Positions 11,246 to 22,594 of a DNA stretch of 64,000 bases are shown here, in pieces. The notes beneath the pieces are model-generated. The model ran no database searches, had not been told where the DNA came from, and saw only the letters and a list, made by a program, of their open reading frames with translations. Each line of letters starts with the position of its first letter. The first letter of the stretch is position 1. A program made the position numbers and the translations under genes. Source of the DNA: Helichrysum umbraculigerum. Lineage: Eukaryota; Streptophyta; Magnoliopsida; Asterales; Asteraceae. The stretch is from the NCBI GenBank assembly GCA_949592205.1, contig CATIUR010000003.1:143879259-143943258 (forward strand), written 5' to 3'.

Positions 11246-13351
11246 TCAGTTATTAAGAGGGACCCAAGCCATTACGGTCTTGGTTTGTCCCTTATCATCA
11301 ACAAACTTAAGCTCTTTAAAATAACCATCCTTCCCATCAGGAGCTTTGGTCATTTTCGAAGTAGCTTGAGTTTGTGGACGATCAGCCTTAAGAGGTGAAT
11401 TTGAGGAGAACCTCTTAGGCACATAATTATGAGCTCTATTATGATAATTATAATTAAACTCATGTGATCGTGAAGTAGTACCACTCTCATAATGACTATG
11501 GCCTCTACTTGTATTTCTAAACCTCGACGGTGTCACATCCCTAGACTTATGGACAGAATTATCACTTTGAGTATATGGCCATTTAGGTTTAGGAGGGGAG
11601 ACACTATGCTTACCATCTCTTTTAAGAATGTTAACAGGTTTATTACCTAACTTAGGTTTTGTATCTAACCTATCTACAGTCATACTAGAGTCGGTCTGTG
11701 TCTTTTCATCAATCACAAGCTTATGTGGTGTTTCAGGCTTTTTGTTAGGACAACACGAAGCCACGTGTCCCTTTTGATGACACTTGAAACATGACATCTG
11801 CTTGCGTGATTTACTCACTTTTGCTTTCTCATCCGGAGTCTTAGGCACTAAAGGTTTAAGCTGTTCCTTATCAACTTTATCATCAGTCTTAGCATCGTTA
11901 ATCACTCCACCCGATACAAATTGTATTTTAGTGAACTGAGAAGCCTTGCTATTATCTAATGATATGTTCTTAATAACATCTTTCTGTGCCTCTGACTGTT
12001 CAGGTTTATCAGCTACTGAAATCTCAGGATTAACTTCAGTCATCTCAGAATCTTCAGGAATAGGAGTGTAATTGGCATTAAAAGGTGGGGATACATCATT
12101 GTAACCTAACCCAGTCTTGTCCTTTACACTACGTTGAGCATCTAACATTTTGTCCATTTGAGATGTCCTATAGTTCTCAAGTTTACGATTTTGCTCAATT
12201 AACCTTAAGTTAAGGTTCACTATTTCCTGATCCTTACTAGCAATCGTCTCATTTAAGTCTTTGATATTCATATAGAGACCATCTATGACAACAGATTTTT
12301 CACTTATGGTATCTCTAAGTTTTGTTCTATCCGAAGCATCAGACTTAATTTTATCTTTTAAGACCTTTTTATCATCACTTAATCTACGAATATCCATAAT
12401 AGCTTGATCAAGTTCAGATCTAACAGTCTTATATGATTCCTTATCCATATTTAATTGTGATGACAAATTGCTATTTGACACAGTTAAGACACTATTCTGA
12501 GATTTTAAATCAGTAACTAAGTAACAAACATCAGCAAGATTAAGAATATCTAAACATACCTTCTTCTTGTCAGTTTGTAATTCAGCCATACGTGCCACTA
12601 ATTCATCAGGACTCATATCTGGAGCTGAATCCATATATAGCACGTCATCATCACTTGCCTTCATTTCAGACTCAGGCACCTCTACTCTCTGTTCCATATC
12701 AGTGGGCATGTAGGACACTGATCCAGCAGTTGTCTCTTCAATCTTGGCCATCAAAGCTTCCTCAGAATGAGCTTGCCAATCATAAGAGCCATCCAACTGC
12801 TTTACCACTAAGGCTTTGGAAGCAAGAGTACTTCCCGAACCTTGTTTTCCTTGTGCTTCTACTTTAGGTCTTTGGCATTCTCTAGCAAAATGACCAATAC
12901 CCTGACAGTTAAAGCATCTGACCTTGGTTTTATCAAACCCTGATCTATTGCCCAACACCTTTCTACCAGTTCTCTTGAGGAAATTCTTCACCTTTCTAGA
13001 AATCAACGCAAGTTGATCTTGAAGCTCCAATTCCTCAAGATAATCAGAATCTATCTGCTCATAATCCTCATCAAACAGAATAGGATCATTGATCTTTCCC
13101 TCTATATAGTTTTCATATGATGCTACAAAGGATGCAAGAACAGACAATTGCTGTTCAGCAGATTTCACACTCATCGGCATCTTCTGATGCTCTTGAGGTG
13201 ACTTCTCAGAATTCTTTCCCTTTGTCTCATCACCAGAGGAAGAAATAAAGCACAGATCTTCATAAATCAGTTCTCCATTTTCATTAGTATCACCAACTAA
13301 CAGTGCAGTGGTCGAACTAGATGACGCAGTCGAAAGACTTGACTTTCCATG
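11246..13351 (-). pseudogene. gag: SIRE gag, 3' part (zinc knuckles)
   Basis: This is the C-terminal part of Gag, about 700 codons, separated from its start by G1. It has two CCHC-like knuckles, CFNCQGIGHFARECQ and CFKCHQKGHVASCC, with a long heptad-rich, probably coiled-coil stretch between them (roughly residues 230-410 of this part). It ends in TGA at 11246-11248. Pol follows in the +1 frame with a short overlap. The interruption, not internal stops, makes this copy non-functional. Confidence 0.85.
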
Positions 13352-15692
13352 TGTAACACCCCCAAATTTAGTGATTTGCGGAAGCATACTTGGGTGTTAC
13401 TAATCAATATACAAAGCACGAGATATACAGCAAACGACCTCTAAATGAGACGTTTTGTAAAATAATTACATTTCATAATTAAATCGTTTGAAAACATATA
13501 GTTTTCTTTACAAAAATATGTAAGCCTAGAGTCCGCGTATGTGGCGGGAGATTCTATTACATAACCGTAGTTACAAAAGATAATGCCAAAGAATCTCCGT
13601 TAAATGCAGTTTGGAAATCATGCGACTCTAGCTAGTAATCCTGGAGTGATCCTACTCCGTAAGTGTACCTGAAAATACATGCTAAAAAGGGTCAACCAAA
13701 AGGTTGGTGAATCTCACAGGTTTATCAGTAAATAATCAGTTTGAACACAAGATTTCATCAGTTGTGCCCGTAGGCGTATATCAAGTATTTGCAAATCTCG
13801 CAAAAGTAAAGAAATCAAGTTATACCGTTGCCATGAGGCTCATAATCGAAGCTTAACCCGTAAATAATCAGTTGCTCCCGTGACATGCTCGAAATTGAGC
13901 AAGCATAAGTAAACGAAATAATAGTCGCCCGTTTATACATAACGGTTCGTGGTAGCGCTACTACCCCGGGCGGGGAGGGTCATTTCCCTAATGGATCCAT
14001 TAACTACTGTTCGCGCTTAAGTACATAACTAACGATATATGATGGAGAGACTTCAGTAAATAGTAAGTAACTCATGCAATTCCGTTTGGTATAGTAAACA
14101 GTTTAGTACTTGTGTTCAAGAAAAATCAGTAGCATGTATCTCCCCCAATAAGTTAAAACAGTAAAAGTGGGGCCGTAAGACTCACCTGAGTCTTTGCAAG
14201 TGCGTTTATATCAATAAACGAGTAAGTAGTATCAACAGTTGGTTCTCCGAACCCGTAACCTCCAAATGCCTAAACACGTAATGTTAAGTAAGTAGATGTC
14301 TCGCAAGATCATCTAGGCTAGTTGTTCATACAACCCAATGTGTCCGAATGTTGGTTTGTTATCGTTTGTATAAAAATGTACGACCCGTTGGTGACGAGTT
14401 TGGAATAATAAACTTTAAGTATTATTATCAAATTATTGATGTTTTGCACTTACAAAAGTGTCCCAAAGTGTTTTATAAGTCATATCGTATAAGGATTTGA
14501 GGTTGTAAAAGTTCGACACTTAGTGAAAATGTGAGTTTTCAAGGTTCTGGTTTGTGCGACGTAGCATGCGACGTTGCAAGCGACGTAAGGTGCGACGTAG
14601 GCAGGTACGTCGCATGATGCGACCTTCGCAAATCAATGCGACGTAGGGGGCGACGTCGCTAATGCGACGTTGCTTCGGTTTGCGACGTTAAAGTCTACGT
14701 CGCTACGTGCGACGTCCGCAAGTTAATGCGACGTAATAGGCTACGTCGCTAGTGCGACGTTGGGATTTTTGTGCGACGTAGGCTGCGACGTCGCAGAGGC
14801 CCCTGGCCAGGTGCGACGTAGCGGTCTGATGGCCGGAATTTTTGTCGAAAACGAGTTTCCCGGTTTCCGTTGGGTCCAAATCTTTTACCCAACCCTTATA
14901 TGAACATAATAAGCCTATTTAAACCATAAACTAGTAAAAATGATCAAAAACGAGAGATGTCGGGATTTGTCGGAAACTTACAAAATGTCGAAACGAAAAT
15001 CCGGAAAGATAGGAATGTAGATCGTGTTGTCGTGGTCACTTTTCTCCAAAGGAGTGGTATGATTCGGCGTCGTTTTATGGTGTTATTTGATGATTTTGTG
15101 AGATGGAGGTGATTTGGTGATTTGAGAGAAAAGAAAGAGGAAGAAAGAGAAAGAGGAAAAGAAAGTGAGGAAAAAGAGAAGAAGGTGGGAGGTTTAACCT
15201 CCCATTTTCGGTCTCCGTCAATGCGCCCCGTGCGGTGTTCGTTTTCTCCGTCTTTTAAGTTTTAAATATTTATTTTACGCGTTTAATTATACATTTTAAA
15301 ATTACAAACTTTTGTTAAAAAGATTTACTTGTATTATTTCTTTAAATCCTTAATAGTCTGAAATGTAATATAGTTTGTATAAATTTAATTACTTTTGTTT
15401 TTAATTCGTGTAAGCTTTTATCGAGTGATACGAGATAATTACTAATTATTATAAATTAGTATTTTGGTCAAAATTGCGTTATCTTAGTTTATAAACATTT
15501 GTTCACCAACGTCCGTATTAACCGAATAGAATTTCATTCTATTTAAATTGCGTACGATTTAAGTCAAATCGCAAAGTTGTATATATTTACCAATATATAA
15601 TCCGATACATAAATTAGCCTAACACAGAACTAATTACATGTATTAACAAAGAATTAGGCACTAATTCTAGTCCTAATTTGCCGGTTGTTACA
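13352..15692 (-). repeat. G1 3' LTR (2341 bp)
   Basis: TGTAAC...GTTACA, with imperfect inverted ends. It includes the GCGACGT array at 14556-14819 and a purine-rich GA stretch near 15120-15185. Its outer ends and the flanks of the array are clearly related to the G3 LTR. Confidence 0.95.
14556..14819. repeat. G1 LTR array of GCGACGT / ACGTCGC
   Basis: About nineteen copies of GCGACGT or its complement ACGTCGC in 264 bp, on both strands and irregularly spaced. Overlapping copies make the palindrome GCGACGTCGC twice (14650 and 14785). Confidence 0.92.
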
Positions 15693-15705
15693 TTCTCCCC
15701 CTGTT
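15693..15705 (-). other. G1 polypurine tract
   Basis: The minus-strand sequence AACAGGGGGAGAA abuts the 3' LTR. Confidence 0.88.
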
Positions 15706-15726
15706 AAAAGAATTTCGTCCCGAAAT

Positions 15727-17262
15727 TTAAGTCGAAGTCGCGTTAGGGGCAGAATCGGTGAATAAGTGGGGATACTTGAGTCGTATTTGGTCTTCCCGTT
15801 CCCAAGTGAATTCCGGACCGCGCCGCGAATTCCACCTGACTTTGACGATTGGAATACGACTTTGTTTCAGTTGTTTGACCTCACGGTCCATAATTTCGAC
15901 AGGTTCCTCAACGAAATGTAGTTTGTCATCTATGCGAATCTCGTCAAGGGGAATAATAAGTGTCTCGTCAGACAAACATTTCTTTAAGTTAGAAATGTGA
16001 AAGGTAGGGTGCACGCTGCTGAGTTCAGAGGGCAGCTGCAATCGGTAGGCCACTGGACCTATCTTCTCGAGGATCTCAAAAGGTCCAATGTACCTGGGGT
16101 TTAATTTTCCGCGTTTGCCGAATCGGATTACGCCTTTCCAAGGCGATACTTTTAAGAGTACTCGATCCCCAACTTGGAACTCGAGTGGCTTGCGTCTCAC
16201 GTCAGCATAGCTTTTCTGACGATCACGCGCGGCTTTGAGTCGGTTTTGGATTTCAACGATTTTCTCTGTGGTTTCATGTATGAGTTCAGGACCAGTGAGT
16301 TGACTCTCTTCCACTTCAGTCCAACAGATCGGTGATCGGCATTTACGACCGTACAGTGCCTCAAAAGGTGCAGCTTTAATGCTGGCGTGATAGCTGTTTT
16401 TGTACGAGAACTCGCACAACGGTAGGTGTCTTTCCCAATTTGTGCCGGAATCCACTACGCAGGCTCGTAGCATGTCTTCCAGTGTCTGAATAGTTCGTTC
16501 GCTCTGGCCATCGGTCTGAGGATGGTACGCGGTACTCATATCGAGACGGGTACCCAGTGATTTTTGGAGTGATTGCCAGAAGCGAGATGTGAATCGAGCA
16601 TCCCTGTCAGAGATAATCGAGATAGGGACACCATGTTGGCAAATGATTTCTTTGATGTAGATTTGTGTAAGGCGTTCCATTTTGTCGGTTTCTCTGATTG
16701 CCAAGAAATGAGCCGATTTGGTGAGCCGATCGACGATCACCCAAATGGTATCGCAACCGCTCGCCGATTTAGGTAGTTTGGTTATGAAATCCATGGTAAT
16801 TTGCTCCCATTTCCATTGAGGAATTTCAGGTTGTTGGAGCAATCCGGAAGGTCTTTGGTGCTCGGCCTTGACCTTGGAACAAGTTAAGCATTTGCTAACG
16901 TACAAAGCAATGTCAGCTTTCATATTCGACCACCAGTAAAATCCCTTGATGCCGTGATACATTTTGTCGGATCCCGGGTGGATAGAATACTTGGACTTGT
17001 GGGCTTCATCCATTACCAAGTCCCTCAGGTTTCCGAAATTAGGCAACCAGATTCGGTTAGAGAAATACCTAACTCCGTTGGGTCTGATCTCGAATTGTTT
17101 ATCCATGCCTCGCAAGGCCTCGTTCTTGAAGTTATCGGGTTTCAGGGCTTCGAGTTGGGCAAAATGTATTTGGGTGGTGAGATCGTTATGAATGGTAATA
17201 CTGAGTGCCCGGACTCGTAGTGGTTTTGTTCGTTCCTTACGACTGAGAGCATCAGCAACCAC
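15727..17262 (-). CDS. pol: G1 RNaseH tail, integrase and chromodomain
   Basis: A 511-codon open frame. It starts in the RNaseH tail (VVADALSRKE), then the integrase zinc-finger region (HPGSDKMYH, CLTCSKVK), the catalytic core with MDFITK, SDRDARFTS and DGQSERT supplying D, D and E, then the GPFEILEKIGPVAYRL segment and a C-terminal chromodomain-like block (VKVRWNSRRGPEFTWERED). This layout defines the Tekay/Del chromoviruses. All integrase catalytic residues are present, but the upstream pol is deleted and shifted, so there is no normal polyprotein route to this frame. Confidence 0.9.
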   Translation of the reverse strand: MVADALSRKERTKPLRVRALSITIHNDLTTQIHFAQLEALKPDNFKNEALRGMDKQFEIRPNGVRYFSNRIWLPNFGNLRDLVMDEAHKSKYSIHPGSDKMYHGIKGFYWWSNMKADIALYVSKCLTCSKVKAEHQRPSGLLQQPEIPQWKWEQITMDFITKLPKSASGCDTIWVIVDRLTKSAHFLAIRETDKMERLTQIYIKEIICQHGVPISIISDRDARFTSRFWQSLQKSLGTRLDMSTAYHPQTDGQSERTIQTLEDMLRACVVDSGTNWERHLPLCEFSYKNSYHASIKAAPFEALYGRKCRSPICWTEVEESQLTGPELIHETTEKIVEIQNRLKAARDRQKSYADVRRKPLEFQVGDRVLLKVSPWKGVIRFGKRGKLNPRYIGPFEILEKIGPVAYRLQLPSELSSVHPTFHISNLKKCLSDETLIIPLDEIRIDDKLHFVEEPVEIMDREVKQLKQSRIPIVKVRWNSRRGPEFTWEREDQIRLKYPHLFTDSAPNATST

Positions 17263-17968
17263 GTTTGCTTTGCCCGGATGATATTTGATCTCACAGTCGT
17301 AATCGGTGAGTAATTCAACCCATCTACGTTGCCTCGATTTTTGACGGGTCTACATGAATTCCCCGACTGTCGATAACGTGTCCAAGGAATTGAACGGTGT
17401 GTATCCAGAACTCACACTTAGAAAATATGGCGTAGAGCTCCTCGTGTCTAAGTAGTTCTAGGAGGGTTCTGAGGTGTTGTGCGTGTTCATGTTCATTTCG
17501 CGAATAGATAAGGATGTCATCGATAAAAACAATGACAAACTTGTCGAGGTATGGTTTGCACACCCGATTCATAAGGTCCATGAATACAGCCGGTGCGTTG
17601 GTTAGGCCAAAGGGCATTACTTGAAATTCGTAGTGCCCGTAACGAGTTCGGAAGGCCGTTTTAGGATTATCTTCGTCACGAACTCGGAGTTGGTGATAAT
17701 CTGACCGTAGATCGATCTTGGAATAAAAACTCGACCCCTGAAGTTGGTCAAACAGGTCATTAATACGAGGAAGTGGGTAACGGTTCTTGACAGTTTCTTG
17801 TTGAGTTCACGATAGTCGATGCACATACGGAAAGAACCGTCCTTCTCTTTCACGAACAGGACCGGAGCTCCCCAAGGTGAGGAACTTGGTCGAATAAATC
17901 CCTTGTCCAGGAGTTCCTGTAACTGAGTAGACAACTCCTGAAGTTCGGATGGGGCTAGTCGGTAAGGG
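17263..17968 (-). pseudogene. pol: G1 broken reverse transcriptase
   Basis: Pieces of RT in two frames. 17617-17934 carries the start (LQELLDKGFIRPSSSPWGAP, RMCIDYRELNK), then shifts frame just after ELNK, near 17805. 17324-17617 carries MPFGLTNAPAVFMDL and the catalytic FIDDILIYSR and stops after DPSKIEA. Compared with G3, about 160 codons covering the end of RT and most of RNaseH are missing at 17320. Homology ends abruptly upstream near 17968. Confidence 0.88.
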
Positions 17969-19179
17969 GCTCATGTCACGATGCTTGGATATCAATCCAT
18001 ATTCGACGATGACGAGTTTGTTTGCGAGATATCCGGTTTGTAGGGTCGATCAGTACCAAAGTGAGTGGATTACTACGCAGGGAAACTGCCGTCTTTCGAG
18101 AAGTAGTTGTCGGGTGTTGTTGGCGGTAAAACGGGGAAATTGGCGTAAAGGAGCGGTGAATGAAGGTTCGAACGTCGTCGTGTTTTGTATCCCGCTACTA
18201 GCTAGTTGTTGTTTGTTATACGGTGAATATGAAGTGATGGAATTAAAAGCGAATATCATAACAAGGGTTGGGTAGTATGTTTGTATTGAAAATTTTTGTT
18301 TAGGTATTTCAAATTTGTATATGAGTAAATTGTGAGATTTAAATAGATGTTTTGATCAGCAGCGATGGGGGTCGTAGCGAACTTACGTTTTGTAAATTTG
18401 GTTAGACGTAGGCATATCAATGATCGGATCGTGTTTGAAAAGTAGTGAATTGCGACCGTGTTACTATTTCGAGGTGAACAAACGTTCGGTATGAGTAGTG
18501 AGTAGTCCCGTCGCGGCAAGTCCTTATTGCCATAGTGATCAGAATGATCGTTTTGTCGTGGGAATAGTGGTGGCCTTAGTCATCGTGAGTGTCCCTCACG
18601 GCACTAATCCAGTTGAGAATTGAACAATTAAATTGCGAATCGAGTCAAATATTAACCGGTGGGTTTCGTCCAATGGTTGGAAGGTGTTTCCAATACGTAG
18701 GGGTTGTGGTTGACCAATAACCTTGGGGGGGTGTCAATACGATGGCGTGTCTTAATGAAGAGTGCATCAGTTATAATACTGCTAGCGTTGGGTTTTGTTC
18801 GTGATGGTACATCTATCCGTCTAGTCGTGTCTAATTCATGTGACTTTTACACGTCTTTGATAATGGTACGGGGGAACGCATGAAAGATACGGTTATCACC
18901 GTTGTGTAGATTTTGGGAAAACGTGTCAAAACATGAAATATCGATAGGTTATACATAATAGGTTATAATCCGTTTACATGCAGATTACAAACGTTAGAGT
19001 TTACAAATTTCTCCGGGAATTGTTACATACGGTTGAACATAAGGAACCTAATACAAAATGTGATGGTATCACTATATAGCCATCAGAATAGAGTTTCTAG
19101 TACGATACATCGCAATTACACATCCGCTGTACATGGGTTTAACAAAATTTGATTCTGGTTGTCGTTGGGTCATTCTTAG
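17969..19179 (-). other. G1 non-coding segment replacing gag and protease
   Basis: About 1.2 kb where gag and protease would be expected. I see no Gag, zinc-knuckle or protease motif on either strand and no long ORF. Its origin is not recognisable to me. Confidence 0.55.
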
Positions 19180-19656
19180 TTAGGGTTCCTGGCCTTCGGA
19201 TTCGTCTTCAGACTCCAGGTTCAGGTCGTGTGGGTGGTAGCGTGCCTCAAGCATGTCCCTGTATCTTTGAGTCGTGGAGCGGTACCTAGTCTCCTCCGTT
19301 GACTTCCTGCCCAAACGTTTGATCCATGTTTTGGTCCTACGGGTTAGGTTGGTGGCCACTTTCTTCCAGTAACGGATCTTATCTTTGATTCGTGTAGGGA
19401 CAGATCGGTTTGAGATTCTCAATCTTTGTTCATAGTCTATGCACTTACGCTTAAGTGCCCAATTTCGGCCGTCTAGTCCCACGGCCTGATCTCGCACTCT
19501 TTCATATTCTTCAATGTCGATGCCAGTCATTCCGAAATTCTGATTTTCGTTTCCCTCCAGCATGATTTCTTCTTCTGGTACGATGTCCTCATCGAGATAC
19601 GTGTACTGGATTTGTTCCTCGTGGACTTGGTCACTATCAGACATGTAGTCGTCCAT
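19180..19656 (-). CDS. G1 leader ORF, 158 residues, unknown
   Basis: An ATG-started ORF between the primer binding site and the lost gag. The N-terminal third is very acidic (MDDYMSDSDQVHEEQ, DEDIVPEEE); the middle to C-terminal part is basic and helical-looking with many Arg, Lys and Tyr; the end is acidic again (ESEDESEG). I see no known domain. G3 has a different ORF of nearly the same length (161 codons) at the equivalent position. Keeping an open frame in an element that lost gag and protease suggests use or recent loss. The function is unknown; it could also be a chance frame. Confidence 0.5.
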   Translation of the reverse strand: MDDYMSDSDQVHEEQIQYTYLDEDIVPEEEIMLEGNENQNFGMTGIDIEEYERVRDQAVGLDGRNWALKRKCIDYEQRLRISNRSVPTRIKDKIRYWKKVATNLTRRTKTWIKRLGRKSTEETRYRSTTQRYRDMLEARYHPHDLNLESEDESEGQEP

Positions 19657-20233
19657 TTGGGAATTCGCGGCTTTGAGTTCTATAGAAATGACAGAGAGAG
19701 GATTTTAGTCCTTGGAAGTACGTTGCTTCCGGGTGTTAGATGTGATTTTCATAAAATCATTAGAGTGCGCCACAAGGTGGTGTGACGGAAATCAAGTCTG
19801 TCATGGTCGGTGCAAACCGCTGAGAGAAATTCGTAAGTGTCACCAGAGAAACGTCGGCTATCTCTATAGCGAGTGTGTTTACGTGCGAGGCCTATTCATA
19901 TATATTCAATATATAATAGCCTAGTAGTATAGTCAGTGAGTGAGGCCTATGTATGTATATACTCGTATATCACATAATAGCCTAGTGTATGTCTAGCACA
20001 TAACAAGTAAGAGTCTCGGTTCCCTCGTGGTCAGAGTCAACTAACGCATTCCTGTTCGACATAACCATTTCAGACCTCACATCATCTTTCCTTAATTGTA
20101 CATAGTTGATCAGGCTATGTTAAATTAAAGTCGTATGATGTAATTCCTGAACCAATCATGCCTAATAAGAAAATACTGCCTAATGGTCATAGTCTAGGCC
20201 CACTAAATGCAACCTAGTTCACTATAACCTTAG
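19657..20233 (-). other. G1 untranslated leader
   Basis: About 0.6 kb between the leader ORF and the primer binding site, without an ORF. Its last 250 bp are clearly similar to the G3 leader at 51060-51327, including the segment with ATGTTAAATTAAA and the block ending at the primer site. Confidence 0.6.
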
Positions 20234-20245
20234 GCTCTGATACCA
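20234..20245 (-). other. G1 primer binding site (initiator tRNA-Met)
   Basis: The minus-strand sequence TGGTATCAGAGC lies three bases inside the 5' LTR. Confidence 0.92.
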
Positions 20246-20248
20246 ATC

Positions 20249-22589
20249 TGTAACACCCCCAAATTTAGTGATTTGCGGAAGCATACTTGGGTGTTACTAA
20301 TCAATATACAAAGCACGAGATATACAGCAAACGACCTCTAAATGAGACGTTTTGTAAAATAATTACATTTCATAATTAAATCGTTTGAAAACATATAGTT
20401 TTCTTTACAAAAATATGTAAGCCTAGAGTCCGCGTATGTGGCGGGAGATTCTATTACATAACCGTAGTTACAAAAGATAATGCCAAAGAATCTCCGTTAA
20501 ATGCAGTTTGGAAATCATGCGACTCTAGCTAGTAATCCTGGAGTGATCCTACTCCGTAAGTGTACCTGAAAATACATGCTAAAAAGGGTCAACCAAAAGG
20601 TTGGTGAATCTCACAGGTTTATCAGTAAATAATCAGTTTGAACACAAGATTTCATCAGTTGTGCCCGTAGGCGTATATCAAGTATTTGCAAATCTCGCAA
20701 AAGTAAAGAAATCAAGTTATACCGTTGCCATGAGGCTCATAATCGAAGCTTAACCCGTAAATAATCAGTTGCTCCCGTGACATGCTCGAAATTGAGCAAG
20801 CATAAGTAAACGAAATAATAGTCGCCCGTTTATACATAACGGTTCGTGGTAGCGCTACTACCCCGGGCGGGGAGGGTCATTTCCTTAATGGATCCATTAA
20901 CTACTGTTCGCGCTTAAGTACATAACTAACGATATATGATGGAGAGACTTCAGTAAATAGTAAGTAACTCATGCAATTCCGTTTGGTATAGTAAACAGTT
21001 TAGTACTTGTGTTCAAGAAAAATCAGTAGCATGTATCTCCCCCAATAAGTTAAAACAGTAAAAGTGGGGCCGTAAGACTCACCTGAGTCTTTGCAAGTGC
21101 GTTTATATCAATAAACGAGTAAGTAGTATCAACAGTTGGTTCTCCGAACCCGTAACCTCCAAATGCCTAAACACGTAATGTTAAGTAAGTAGATGTCTCG
21201 CAAGATCATCTAGGCTAGTTGTTCATACAACCCAATGTGTCCAAATGTTGGTTTGTTATCGTTTGTATAAAAATGTACGACCCGTTGGTGACGAGTTTGG
21301 AATAATAAACTTTAAGTATTATTATCAAATTATTGATGTTTTGCACTTACAAAAGTGTCCCAAAGTGTTTTATAAGTCGTATCGTATAAGGATTTGAGGT
21401 TGTAAAAGTTCGACACTTAGTGAAAATGTGAGTTTTCAAGGTTCTGGTTTGTGCGACGTAGCATGCGACGTTGCAAGCGACGTAAGGTGCGACGTAGGCA
21501 GGTACGTCGCATGATGCGACCTTCGCAAATCAATGCGACGTAGGGGGCGACGTCGCTAATGCGACGTTGCTTCGGTTTGCGACGTTAAAGTCTACGTCGC
21601 TACGTGCGACGTCCGCAAGTTAATGCGACGTAATAGGCTACGTCGCTAGTGCGACGTTGGGATTTTTGTGCGACGTAGGCCGCGACGTCGCAGAGGCCCC
21701 TGGCCAGGTGCGACGTAGCGGTCTGATGGCCGGAATTTTTGTCGAAAACGAGTTTCCCGGTTTCCGTTGGGTCCAAATCTTTTACCCAACCCTTATATGA
21801 ACATAATAAGCCTATTTAAACCATAAACTAGTAAAAATGATCAAAAACGAGAGATGTCGGGATTTGTCGGAAACTTACAAAATGTCGAAACGAAAATCCG
21901 GAAAGATAGGAATGTAGATCGTGTTGTCGTGGTCACTTTTCTCCAAAGGAGTGGTATGATTCGGCGTCGTTTTATGGTGTTATTTGATGATTTTGTGAGA
22001 TGGAGGTGATTTGGTGATTTGAGAGAAAAGAAAGAGGAAGAAAGAGAAAGAGGAAAAGAAAGTGAGGAAAAAGAGAAGAAGGTGGGAGGTTTAACCTCCC
22101 ATTTTCGGTCTCCGTCAATGCGCCCCGTGCGGTGTTCGTTTTCTCCGTCTTTTAAGTTTTAAATATTTATTTTACGCGTTTAATTATACATTTTAAAATT
22201 ACAAACTTTTGTTAAAAAGATTTACTTGTGTTATTTCTTTAAATCCTTAATAGTCTGAAATGTAATATAGTTTGTATAAATTTAATTACTTTTGTTTTTA
22301 ATTCGTGTAAGCTTTTATCGAGTGATACGAGATAATTACTAATTATTATAAATTAGTATTTTGGTCAAAATTGCGTTATCTTAGTTTATAAACATTTGTT
22401 CACCAACGTCCGTATTAACCGAATAGAATTTCATTCTATTTAAATTGCGTACGATTTAAGTCAAATCGCAAAGTTGTATATATTTACCAATATATAATCC
22501 GATACATAAATTAGCCTAACACAGAACTAATTACATGTATTAACAAAGAATTAAGCACTAATTCTAGTCCTAATTTGCCGGTTGTTACA
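20249..22589 (-). repeat. G1 5' LTR (2341 bp)
   Basis: Same length as the 3' copy, with about six single-base differences seen by eye. It is followed outward by CCATG and then the SIRE gag sequence. Confidence 0.95.
21453..21716. repeat. G1 LTR motif array, 5' LTR copy
   Basis: The second LTR carries the same array at the same offset, with one base changed in a spacer. Confidence 0.92.
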
Positions 22590-22594
22590 CCATG

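Larger units (their letters stand above)
13352..22589 (-). mobile_element. G1: Tekay-like Ty3/gypsy chromovirus, internally deleted
   Basis: A 9238-bp element on the minus strand inside the SIRE gag, with target duplication CCATG at 13347-13351 and 22590-22594. Both LTRs are 2341 bp and differ at about six positions by eye. The PBS is for initiator tRNA-Met. The body keeps a short leader ORF, part of RT, and RNaseH tail-integrase-chromodomain. Gag, protease and most of RNaseH are missing, and RT is frameshifted. The element cannot encode its own machinery, yet its LTRs are nearly identical, so it was probably moved by a related helper. Confidence 0.93.
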
